NCBI GenBank assembly: GCA_949592205.1 | Contig: CATIUR010000006.1 | Coordinates: 6,953,001-7,017,000 of the forward strand | Reading direction: 5' to 3' | Length of the DNA stretch: 64,000 nt | Source: Helichrysum umbraculigerum | Taxonomy: Eukaryota > Streptophyta > Magnoliopsida > Asterales > Asteraceae | In this document: in pieces, positions 10,998 through 20,969 of the stretch | How positions within the stretch are numbered: the stretch's first letter is position 1 | Layout of the letters: every line of letters starts with the position of its first letter | The notes under the pieces: model-generated | Told to the model about the DNA's origin: nothing | The model's database searches: none | The model's input: only the letters and a program-made list of their open reading frames with translations | Program-made: the position numbers and the translations under genes

Positions 10998-11809
10998 TTG
11001 TTTACTTGTAATCTGAATCTGAATGTTTAGAATAAAATTATAATCAAAAAATATATATACTGCGTATTTATATATACTCATTTATTACATGGGAGGTGAC
11101 TGATCGACAGTGTAATCATTTCACAAAGCCGAGTAGAATTTAATTCTAATTGGAAGTTGTAAAATTGGAAGTTCAATAGTTACACCAAACAGGTCAATAG
11201 TTGAATCACTATTTTGATATTTTTAATTTTTAATTGAATAGAAGTATACAAAATACGGTACAAAATATAATTGCCAAGGACTATATTCACCAGGAGTGGT
11301 GAATTTTACTATTATATGAATAGTTTGTCTTTTACCTATTTTTATATATTTATCTTACAAAAACATAACAATTATTTTTCTATTGTTGGGTAATATTTAT
11401 AATGTCGTTGGATGAATTAACAGAAAAAAAATAATAATAACAACGATGAAACAACAACAACAATAATAATATCACAAGACTTATTGAATTATTGATCTTA
11501 AGACATAACTAAAATTTTACTCGTTAAAAATATTATCATTTAACTTTCACCGTGGCTTTCGATTTGATTTGGTTTGCATTAAAATCCAAACTGTATTTAA
11601 CGAAAATTCAAACAATAGTATCATTTAACTTATAATTCTTTTCACATAACAACTTTAAGTGAAATTGAATTTTTCTCAATAAAGTTATGTGCACTCTTTC
11701 AACTTAACAAATATGATTCATGGATGTATAAGTTATACTAATAAAAACAAATTTAAGTTTGTAAATTAATATGTTGACATTTATAAATCAATGTTTGTAC
11801 ATTGTTTTA

Positions 11810-12079
11810 AGCATCTCCAACAAGGGCTTTTTCTAAAGCTTTTTTGTGTAAAAAAGCTTTTGAAAAGCTTTTTATCATTGGAGTATAAAGCTTTTTAAGT
11901 GTAAAGCTTGATAAATCTCAAGCTTTTAAGCAAAAGCTTTTTACCAATTTTGTATGTGTAGGCTTCAAAAGAAAAGCTTTGCAAAAGCTTTACTCATTGG
12001 ACTTATCTAAAGCTTTTTTGGATGTTGATGATGTGTCTTTGGAAAAAGCTTTACAATTGCTTTATACATTGGAGATGCT
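11810..12079. mobile_element. MITE built of AAAGCTTTT palindromes
   Basis: Terminal inverted repeats AGCATCTCCAA (11810-11820) and TTGGAGATGCT (12069-12079) bound 270 bp. This is the common plant MITE end, probably PIF/Harbinger-like with a TTA/TAA target. The interior holds about a dozen copies of AAGCTTTT or AAAAGCTT. Confidence 0.8.
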
Positions 12080-12246
12080 CATGAGAACGTCATAATTGTC
12101 ACGTGTACGAAAACCATGTATGATAATTATTATTTGAGTATATATATTTTGATACGTTCTTTTTTATATTTAAGATTAAGACGCACGTATAATATATTCA
12201 CTTAAAATTAGAACATACATACATACATATAATAATTTATACATAT

Positions 12247-12612
12247 TTAAACTTTTTTCAACGTCTCAAGGATTTCATTCTTCTTTCGGATAGATTCTTC
12301 GATAACATCCAGTGTATCTTCAATTTCAAGTTGATGTTTCGCATCCTGAATTCGATCTCTGCCGAGGAACAAACATAAGTAGAGATTAGCATCATCAGCA
12401 GGACGATTATCCAGTTGATTATCCCAAACTTGCTTCTTTCGAGATGATTCACCAACACTATCATTCAAAACACAAAGTTTTAGCCTGTTTTCCCTATCAA
12501 TTGAGTTCATAGACTCGATAAGCCCTGTGACTTTTTCTTTCAATACTTGATTTTCATATCGTGTGGTTTTTTGTTTTTTGTGTGGTGGTGAAGATGTGCA
12601 ACCAGATTCCAT
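12247..12612 (-). CDS. Small coiled-coil protein F (121 aa), unrecognised
   Basis: Starts MESGCTSSPPHKKQKTTRYE, a Ser/Pro-rich head with a basic PHKKQK patch that could act as a nuclear signal and resembles the head of protein A. Next comes a coiled coil (NQVLKEKVTGLIESMN), a middle region with SSRKKQVWDNQLDN, and a second coiled coil ending IRKKNEILETLKKV. A weak TATA-like GTTATAAATC lies about 95 bp upstream (12705-12714). The upstream block 12764-13126, which includes a GCGGTT palindrome, is duplicated at 15309-15660 upstream of gene G. Function unknown. Confidence 0.55.
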   Translation of the reverse strand: MESGCTSSPPHKKQKTTRYENQVLKEKVTGLIESMNSIDRENRLKLCVLNDSVGESSRKKQVWDNQLDNRPADDANLYLCLFLGRDRIQDAKHQLEIEDTLDVIEESIRKKNEILETLKKV

Positions 12613-12763
12613 TTGAAATTTGGAATAAATTGATTTATTAGTTGTGAATAAAGAATAGAAATAAGGATATTATCATTATGGGAAAAAAAGTTGTAATTCA
12701 ACCCGATTTATAACTATGGTTCTTTGTACCAACTAATTAATTAATTAAGTATCTAATAAATGC

Positions 12764-13126
12764 AAACTTTTCGATGCCCCCAGTCCCTCTTAATTTAAAG
12801 TCTCAACAACCAGATCGATTTTATCGTCGACTTTTAATATTTACTACGGAGTATTATAAATCATAATAACCAGTTTATATTAGAATCAACAGATATTGAA
12901 GCGGTTATAAACATAAATGAATCGATCCAAAATGTGAGGAGCCGCTACATTTCAATTTTAACCGCTTCACTTTGGAGCTGATCTAAGAGACTAAAAAACA
13001 TGAAAAGAAAAGTCAAATGTATGTCAGCCTGTCAGGGAAGGAAGCTGGGAGGGAGCCAGGGAGGGGGTGGTGACTGATGTCATAGACTTTAATTATGGCT
13101 AGGGGAGCATGGTGTGGTCTTGTCAA
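12764..13126. repeat. Duplicated upstream block, copy 1, with palindrome and G-rich tract
   Basis: Matches 15309-15660 along its length: AACTTTTCGATGCCCCC, TTTTATCGTCGACTTTTAAT, TTGAAGCGGTT, GAT-CCAAAA, a G-run tract at 13047-13067 and TGTGGTCTTGTCAA at the end. Inverted arms GAAGCGGTT and AACCGCTTC span 12896-12970. It sits upstream of gene F, so it may be promoter DNA. Confidence 0.75.
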
Positions 13127-13335
13127 ATACACTAGATTTTTTTATGAGATATGCTATAAATAACTACTCCGTATTTAACAAAATAGCCAAGGGATTATTT
13201 TGTTAAATGAGTTTGGTCAAGGGATCAAATTTGTGATTTTGTTAAATTTATTCTGACACAACAATTATTAATTCTATAAATAAATACATGTTCCTCTTTC
13301 GATTAAGGCAAGTTCATATTTACCGTCCCCCTGCT

Positions 13336-13722
13336 ATGGAGACTCTTATCCTCCATAGTAGATCTGGCCATGAAAAGCAATGCTCCAACATGGCCTGTTA
13401 TTGTCAATTTCACTCGTGTAGTATTACTGATTCTTACAAAAACTTGTATGTCCATTACAGTTGTGGACATGTATCTTCTGCCATAAACTTCACTTACAAC
13501 ACGCCAATTTCTGTTACTGTGGCAAAAAAACGAGAAGCATTTGGCTCTTCTAGACCATTTCCGAAGGTGTCATATTCATTCTTAAACATAACAGTAAAAA
13601 GAATGGAAGATGTGTATCAACTTAGTGCGAAATGCATGGATACATCTTTCTCGCTACAATCATTTGTGTATAAGCTTAGCAACTTCGTGCATTTTTGGGT
13701 CTTAAATGTACGTGTTGTTTGA
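13336..13722 (+). CDS. Possible small protein (128 aa), hypothetical
   Basis: An open frame from METLILHSRSGHEKQCSN, on the opposite strand from and divergent to gene F. A TATA-like TCTATAAATAAATA at 13272-13285 is about 55 bp upstream, which is why I choose this Met over the one at 13288. The protein has several cysteines (CSNMACYCQFHSC) and no clear domain. It may be an exon of a larger decayed gene. I recognise no family. Confidence 0.35.
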   Translation: METLILHSRSGHEKQCSNMACYCQFHSCSITDSYKNLYVHYSCGHVSSAINFTYNTPISVTVAKKREAFGSSRPFPKVSYSFLNITVKRMEDVYQLSAKCMDTSFSLQSFVYKLSNFVHFWVLNVRVV

Positions 13723-14166
13723 CATTTTGTGTTTGTGTTTTAATGTTTCACTTGTTTGTTTAGTTTGTTGGGCTTCCTAAAATTGTGTGTCTTGGGATAA
13801 GGACTTGATCGAGCCGAGCTGTCTATAATCTAGATGCTTTTGACCTCAATCAGACTTGTTTTAATTTGTAACTGAAATCTTTGTAATCTTAAAGATTTTT
13901 AGGAGTTTTTTTTGTGTGTGTGTGGATGTGGTACGAAATTTTTTTAAGTGTTGAGTACATTGGATCAACTATATTGGTCAATTAATTTTCTCGTCTCCTA
14001 TTTTAGTTACCAATTATGATTTTCATATGTTACCACAACATTTCTTTCTCATTGAACAAATTAAAAAGACATTTATACTTAAACTATTAAAATTAACATA
14101 CATAATTGAAATTAATAGTGCCATAGGACAATTTTTGAATCTCTTAATTAATAATGAAACATTACG

Positions 14167-14412
14167 TTATTTCTTATACAAAGAATTCAAAGTCTCTCTC
14201 TTTTGATTCATAGACCTCTCGAGTTCTTTGAGTTGCTTCCAAAGATGTTCATACTTCTTCTTTTGTTTATTGAGTTTTTTTGTCCATAGGTTAACTTGAA
14301 TATGCATTACTTCATCCCTTTGCGCTGCATAATTTAAAGGATCCATCATTGGAGAAGGAGGACGTGGAGGTATATCATTATCTGGAATTCGAGAAGATGA
14401 TGCCAATGCCAC
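14167..14412 (-). CDS. Small coiled-coil protein G (81 aa), unrecognised
   Basis: Starts MALASSSRIPDNDIPPRPPS, a Ser/Pro-rich head like those of A and F, followed by one basic coiled coil (KKLNKQKKKYEHLWKQLKEL). It is the shortest of the seven and ends at LNSLYKK. The TATA-like CTATATATAC at 14481-14490 is about 70 bp upstream. It is the rightmost clear member. A copy of the F upstream block lies about 900 bp further right, which suggests F and G arose by tandem duplication. Function unknown. Confidence 0.5.
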   Translation of the reverse strand: MALASSSRIPDNDIPPRPPSPMMDPLNYAAQRDEVMHIQVNLWTKKLNKQKKKYEHLWKQLKELERSMNQKRETLNSLYKK

Positions 14413-14775
14413 TATTATATATTGTTTTTTAAAGATGGTCTTTTAAGAGTTTACTAGTAATGTGGACTTTGGATTTTGATGTATATATAGGCAAAAGAAA
14501 TTGAATTGAAGGCATTTAATTTTATTTAATCTACTACAATCACCGAAGGTGATTTTCACTATTTTTAACCTATTCAAACTCACCTACACACTATTTCAAC
14601 TCAATCACAATTAATATTATGTATTAACTTACACAAATTATAAACTTTTATAATTTATAAATATAACTAAGATCGAACAACTCAATTATGTTTAGATTTT
14701 CCATTATAAATGAAAAACTTCATAAAAAGAATTAGTTGTGATAGATGAGTAAAAAATGTATGAATTTAATTATAT

Positions 14776-14905
14776 CAATAGCCCTTTGGTCTAGCACTAT
14801 GTACGGGAATCTATCAATTGAGAGGTTATGTGTTCGAGTCTCGTGAGAGACATGTGCACATTAATCATGTGAGTTAAATTGTAGATTTCTTTTTTTTTAA
14901 GCACT
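14776..14905 (+). mobile_element. SINE-like tRNA-derived fragment
   Basis: A tRNA-like head, CCCTTTGGTCTAGCACTATG (A-box region near 14782-14795), is followed by GTTATGTGTTCGAGTCTCG with a B-box-like GTTCGAGTC. The fragment ends in a T-rich tract. No convincing target duplication was found. Confidence 0.5.
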
Positions 14906-15089
14906 TAATAATTTTGTGCCAACTGATAACTTTTTTTTAATATTAAATTACAGAAAGTAAGAAATTTCTTTAATAATATTGAAGTTTCAAGTTTATAGAA
15001 GATTTATGAATTAATATCTTGAAGTATTTTTTGTTAGGTGACACATGGCACCATATTAGGTGCTACTGTGTCAACTTAATGAACATATA

Positions 15090-15140
<51 letters not shown>

Positions 15141-15308
15141 CAACAACCAAAGATAATTTACATGCATGTAACAAAATATATAAGGCCGCCACGAACCGAT
15201 CCATATACATTAATTAATTAAACTTAAAAATGTGTGGGGAACCGGATTAAATATTGATTAATTCTTCCACCTGTATAATACGAGTAATTAAAAGTCAATC
15301 GTAATTGA

Positions 15309-15660
15309 AAAACTTTTCGATGCCCCCATTCCCCCAACAAGCAAATCAATTTTATCGTCGACTTTTAATACTTTAATTATATATTAATTAATTAATTTAT
15401 AATTAATAAATAATTAATAAGCATTTTGTTAAAATAGAATCAATATATCTTGAAGCGGTTAAAAGCATTAATGAACCGATCCAAAACATATAAGACCGCC
15501 ACATTTTCTTTAATAGGAATAAAAATTTAATACAAATAAAAATTGTTAAAAAAGTCAAATATATGTCTGGAAAGTGGGCTGGGGAGGGTCAGGGAGGGGG
15601 TGGTACAGGTATCATAGACTTGATAAGGCTAGGGATAGGAACATTGTGTGGTCTTGTCAA
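15309..15660. repeat. Duplicated upstream block, copy 2
   Basis: The second copy of the 12764-13126 block, with extra AT-rich sequence in the middle. It retains TTGAAGCGGTT, GAACCGATCCAAAA, GCCGCCACA-like remnants and the G tract at 15581-15600. A third, shorter derivative (GTTGAAGCGG then AAACCGATCCAAAA) follows at about 15720-15850. Confidence 0.7.
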
Positions 15661-16130
15661 CCGGATTAAATATGGCCACCCGTCTATTAAGTTTATTTAT
15701 CATCAGACGTAAATGCAAATTTTTCATGACCAAGTCGATCCCCCAACAGCCAAATCAATTTCATTAATCAATACTCATTATTTGTTAAATGAATGAATCA
15801 ACAATGTTGAAGCGGGAAAAAATTATTAAACCGATCCAAAAATATTAAAACTATTAAACCGGATTAAACTCTCATATCAATTTGATTTGATTTGTATATT
15901 TCTACGACGATGATGATTTGCTATTATAAAAATAACTAATGCTTTAAAAAAACAATTAAGAAAAACATTGACCAAGTGCCTTAAATTTTGACTAACATAA
16001 TTTTTTGACACCATTTGGCATAGTAGTTTCATTGTTTCAAAAACATAAATACCATGCAACACTGAAAGTCTGAAACTACTGTTCTTTTCTAGAACCGTGG
16101 TCTATATATATGGAGTATTTTTTTGAAAGG

Positions 16131-16198
<68 letters not shown>

Positions 16199-17089
16199 AT
16201 ACACTTTTCTAAACAGTAATCAACCATTGGCTTCGGCAGTCACTTTTGCAATGGGGATTGATATATACAATATGGGTTTTGTTTTTTCATCCACCAAAAC
16301 TTTGCTATACTGTACTTGTACTATGTGCTTAAATGTTTGTACAGTTTGGTGTAAACATCAAAAGTTATGTTGTACAGTATATGTCAACACCCATTTGCAA
16401 TACACTCATCGATCAACTGTTCTATATTCTATGTATCAATTAATAATCAATATATCAACCGCTGTTTATTTTTTTAAATTGAGAATATGTATCGGCATAC
16501 CCAATTATAAATACCCGTTACTCCGTTAGCTTTGGCAATCACTTTTGCATACAATAATCCGGCACAATCACCTAAATTGGTAACAATAGCATCATCCAAA
16601 CAACAAAATGAAGCAGTTCCATATGAAGTTCTCATGTTTTGGTGATCTTCTTTCAGAACAATATTCATTCATGACCGCAATTAATCTGTTTACTCGTCCG
16701 TCAATCATAGCCGAATCAAATCTCAACGAACGGAATAATATATTCCTTAAGGTCACTATTATGCTTTTCTCAAAACGTATTCACATTTTCCATTACTCTG
16801 GCAAAAAGCCTGGCAGTTTTGCTGATTCTTTCAAAAACATATCTTTTGCCGAACAAATGAAATTTTGCATCACAGAAGTCCTTGCAAGGTATATCTTGCT
16901 ATTCGTCCGAGTTCTTCAATTGGAGATCAAAATAGATCGAGTATGTAACAATACGTGGTTATAATTATATAAGCTACCTAGGTTAAATGTTACTCAATCA
17001 TACAGTATTATATTGTACGTACTATACGTACGTTGTTATGTAATTTTATGGTATCAGTGTGGGGTGTTAGTATATTAAATCAAATTGTT
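15661..17089. other. Decayed duplicated sequence, no gene established
   Basis: Besides the third upstream-block derivative and a TA run at 16134-16197, two short stretches are related: GGCAGTCACTTTTGCA at about 16232 and GGCAATCACTTTTGCA at about 16533. Read on the minus strand they give AKV-AEANG and AKVIAKANG, which suggests duplicated exon fragments of an unrecognised protein. A forward open frame at 16608-16964 (118 aa) follows a TATA-like ATTATAAATACCC at 16503. I cannot show that it is a gene. Confidence 0.3.
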
Positions 17090-17530
17090 ACATGGGAATT
17101 ATATATAAAGATGAAGCAAAACAAAAAAGAATTTGGAACATGGGAATTATATATATAAAGATGATCAAGTTTCAGCACCGGATTTCTGCAGAAACTGCAA
17201 CGAGATTTATTGTTCGTATACAAGGTTTTGTTATGTCTCAATTGTGTATTTGGGACTCAAACATCGCGTTCTGCTTTGTAATAACTTGAAGATGAGATTA
17301 ATGATAATGGAACCAGTGAAGATGAAAAGGCTAGAGTAAATTATCATCAACTGAACATGTACATCATATCAATATATACTATGTTATTTTTGTGTTCGTA
17401 GTTTAAATTTTCAATCGTATGAATTAATTAGCTCATGTACACCGCCTTCTGCTTTGTAGAAGAGAATGATTATGATAATGGTACGAGTGAAGATGAAAAG
17501 GCTAGGATAAACTATCATCGATAATATCGT
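17090..17530 (+). pseudogene. Fragment with a duplicated exon-like piece
   Basis: The segment GATTAATGATAATGG..CCAGTGAAGATGAAAAGGCTAG near 17292-17335 recurs at about 17467-17508 (GATTATGATAATGG..CGAGTGAAGATGAAAAGGCTAG), followed in both by AATTATCATC or AACTATCATC. Both would encode DNG(T)SEDEKAR. The doubled short piece with broken flanks looks like a decayed gene with an exon duplication. Family unknown. Confidence 0.35.
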
Positions 17531-18403
17531 CGACCTTTATTAACTTTAATTTATAAAAAATTAAATAACTAAAAACCGATCCAAACTTTCATATAACAGC
17601 CTTCATTAATCATTATATACCAAAACTTCAACATTCAAATATTGTCTTTTGGGCCGATCCACGAACATCTTGGCATGGTCCAAACAAATGAACAATACCC
17701 GAGGAAATAAAGGGATCGTATTAATTACGGCCTTTTGGGCCAAAACCCTGAAGGCTACGATCCTGCATGCACAAAGAGGATCGTCACTCGATCAGAAGAA
17801 ATGCTCGAACATATCTTACCCACTAGTGAGTCTGATACATTAATCGCCCATCAATCTTCCATCACAAGAAAAACCGTGTGATATTATCTGGAACCTCTTT
17901 CAGACATATTCCATTAGAAAATGGGTATCCGATAGTATCACACGTGTTTATACAATATGTTTGATCGACGTCTCCTTTTTCTTCTTGATTTCAACACCAA
18001 TAGAGAATCTACTAACATTCTTGAGTTCCAGAAGAGAAAGAAAACCTCACACTTCTGAAGAAACAAGTAGATTCGTCTAAGGATGCCAAAAAATTTAAAC
18101 AGAGAAATCTCGGTTGAAGAGTTGAGTATTTGTTAATTTCTTTTTGATAGATCTGATCACGAAAAGTGAATTTGATAGATATTTGAGAAATTAGATGAGA
18201 GAGGATCAGTCTCTGACCATTAGATACTTGAATGAAGATCATATTGGGAACTTAATTAATTGATGATCATATTTAGGGTTTGGATGAAAAAGTAACCTAA
18301 TGTGTATGTATATTTATACTACAATGAGAATGAATACCATACCATTAATGAATGAATTGAATGCTAACAAGTAACACCTACCGACGCGACTCTAACCTTT
18401 TGC

Positions 18404-18408
<5 letters not shown>

Positions 18409-18470
<62 letters not shown>
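18409..18470. repeat. (TA)n microsatellite
   Basis: A TA run of about 60 bp between the decayed region and the CACTA terminus. The stretch 17531-18408 before it contains GGCCGATCC-type remnants but no gene I can support. Confidence 0.95.
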
Positions 18471-18471
<1 letters not shown>

Positions 18472-18524
18472 ATATCTATATATTTAAAAATTAAATCTGA
18501 TTATGAAATAGAAAATAAAAAAAG

Positions 18525-18986
18525 AAGCTATTGAAGCGTAATAATAGTTTTACCGGAGGGTAAGGCATTTCAATTGGGGCGGAGTTTATCTAACCGCTAC
18601 TAATTGTTTCTTACAATTGAAGCGGGATAGTTTTACCCGCTTCAAAATAAATTTACTAGTGGCGGTTTATAAGTAACCGCTACAACTATTTATCACAATT
18701 GAAGCGGGAACGTTTTACCCGCTTCAAAATGAATTTACTAGTAGCGGTTTAAAAATAACCGCTACAAATTGGTTACCCCAATTGAAGCGGGTTCATTTAC
18801 CCGTCATAAATGTTATTACTTGAGGCGGTTTAACCTTAACCGCTGCATTTGTGTAGTTGGGACCCCACTTTTTGACTGGTAAACCGCTACAAATTAGATA
18901 ATTGGACCCACTTTATAATCCATATAGCGGTTTTCACTTAAACCCGCTATAAAGCTGCGCTCTTTTTACTCGTTTTTGTACTAGTG
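18525..18986. mobile_element. Terminus of a CACTA (En/Spm) transposon
   Basis: The end reads CGTTTTTGTACTAGTG at 18971-18986, the reverse complement of CACTAGTACAAAAACG, a classic CACTA terminal inverted repeat. The preceding 460 bp are a dense array of sub-terminal motifs in both orientations: ATTGAAGCGGG, ACCCGCTTCAAAA, AGCGGTTTA and AACCGCTAC, at least sixteen in all with a spacing near 80 bp. Such arrays bind the TnpA-type protein in this superfamily. The matching opposite terminus was not found in the window, and no transposase gene is recognisable. Confidence 0.85.
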
Positions 18987-19066
18987 TGTAACACCCCCAA
19001 ATTTACTGTTGAGCGGAAGCATACTTTGGGGTGCTACTAATCAATAAACAAAGCACATAAGATACA

Positions 19067-19514
19067 CTAGCATGATGCCCGCGCAATGCAGCGGGTAGTT
19101 ATTAATTTAACGTAAATGTTTGTCGATAAGGTTAGAACTTCGTTTTTGCGAATATTCGATTAAGACTATATGGAGATGATTCATATACGGGTTATTAGTA
19201 TAGTTACGAAAATAAGTAGTACGGAGTAGTAAATAGTAGATGTTTTGAACTTGTACAACATATAATTAGAAATATTTTGGGAAAGATTTGTCTATTTTGG
19301 TCTATTTTAAAGACGGAAATGTTATAAATATGGAAATTTCTTATTAACAGTTTTGTACTCCTTATTTAATTGTAATTTGGTTTTCTTATTGAGTAGTGAA
19401 TTACATGAGTAAGCAAACATTTTGGTTATGACCAGTTAAGAGGGGTAATTTTGTCATAAAATTTTAAGAACTTTAAGATTCAAACACAAGAGACTCTTTA
19501 TAAGTAATTATAGA
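19067..19514 (-). mobile_element. Non-autonomous Helitron, 448 bp
   Basis: On the minus strand it starts TCTATAATTACTTATAAAG and ends with the hairpin CCCGCTGCATTGCGCGGG, CATCATG and CTAG. It lies between A (19066) and T (19515), the expected A^T target. Removing it restores the LTR alignment to the Tekay LTR on both sides. No coding capacity. Confidence 0.8.
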
Positions 19515-20595
19515 TAATGAACGACTCTACATGCGTCGTTTACAAATACATTGTTATTATAAAAGTCTTACATTGTTATAATAGTTTACAAGAGCTCGTA
19601 AGCCAAATGATAGAGATTCTAGGGCATATCTAATTATACAAAATATAGAAATGCAAGGGAATCTCCTGATGTCTGTATGCGACTCGAGCTAATGGGCATT
19701 CTGAATGAGCAGACCTATTGCTGCTACGAACCTGAGAATACATGCTAAAATGGTCAGCTAAAAAGCTGGTGAGCTCACAGGTTTAATGATAGAGTGTAAT
19801 GTATGAACCGCAAGATTTAAGTATAATGATTTGCAATTAAGTAAATAAGTAAATGATAAATGATTGTATATAACTACCATGAGCACATAGTCTGAGCTTA
19901 ACTGAGGTGTCAGGATCACAATCAAGTGCCTGAGCAAGGGTGCCTCTCTGCGAGTGCCTAATCTACACTCGTACGAACAAATGATAATGCATCCGTTTGA
20001 CCAGTCAGTGCTTGCTGACCCGGACGGGGATTGTCAGTCTCATATGGTACCATACACTAACATTCACGCTACAAAGTATTACCAAAGTATGCTTGGAGGA
20101 CTTAAATGATTAGATGATAAACTCATGTAGAATATAGCGATATTTGATACTTGCGTTCACATGTAAAACAAAACAAGCATGTATTCTCACCCCTAGAGTA
20201 AACATAGTAAAATAGGGGCTATGAGACTCACCTAAGTTTGATGAGATGCTAACAAGCAGTAATGATGGTATACAAGAGAAATGATGTCATCTCCAACGAC
20301 TGAAACCTGTTGGGCGTCTTAAACGCGCAAGGTTTTAAATGATTAGATGTCTCGACAGACCATCTATGCAAGTTGTTCCCTCAACTAGTTATGTCCAAAT
20401 ACTTTGGTTTGACTGATTATGTTTTGAAAATATGTATGGCCCGTTGGTGAGATTACATAGTAATAACATCAAAGTATTACTATTATAACGTTGTTACTTT
20501 ACACTTGTAAAGTATGTTTCAGTGTTATATCGTATATAAGTATTGATGTTACACAAGTTCGACACTTAGTGTGCAAAAATGTATCTTCAAGAATT

Positions 20596-20698
20596 TGAAT
20601 GACGGGGGTCCGGGGGCAGAGCCCCTGGTAGAGGGGTCCAAGGGGTGGCAACCCCTGGCGGGGTCCAAGGGGCAGAGCCCCTGGCTGGGGTCGAGCTT
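20596..20698. repeat. GC-rich palindromic repeat inside the LTR
   Basis: Repeats of GGGGTCCAAGGGGCAGAGCC followed by CCTGG (and variants) in about 100 bp. This is a strongly G-rich, self-complementary block in otherwise AT-rich DNA, with clear hairpin and G-quadruplex potential. Confidence 0.8.
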
Positions 20699-20835
20699 CC
20701 AAGTCAGCTTGGAAAATTTTTATTTCTACTACATTGCTTTAGTAAAAACGCATTCGAAATTTGAATTCGGAGTAAAATTAAGTGGCAAAATCTTGTTTCA
20801 AACATTTAATAAAAATCTCTATTTTTACACGATAC

Positions 20836-20969
20836 CCGATCGGTGAAGGTTCATACCCGATCGGCTGGGAAGATCACAGCCGAACGGCTGGGAAGGATTA
20901 CCCGATCGGCTGGAGTAGTGATACCCGATCGGCTGGATGATCATAGCCGATCGGCTGGAGGTTCATACC
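20836..20969. repeat. CCCGATCGGCTGG minisatellite, left part
   Basis: About six degenerate copies of ATACCCGATCGGCTGG, spaced by 7-12 bp. The array is interrupted at ATACC by the Tekay element and continues for three more copies at 31197-31258. Confidence 0.9.

Noticed and set aside
14776..14860. A true tRNA gene
   Set aside because: It has A- and B-box-like words but no cloverleaf that I can pair; SINE-like is the better reading.
18012..18242. Eighth member of the coiled-coil gene array (76-codon minus-strand frame)
   Set aside because: Composition is not coiled-coil, no shared head or C-terminal block, and the TATA-like sequence is weak.
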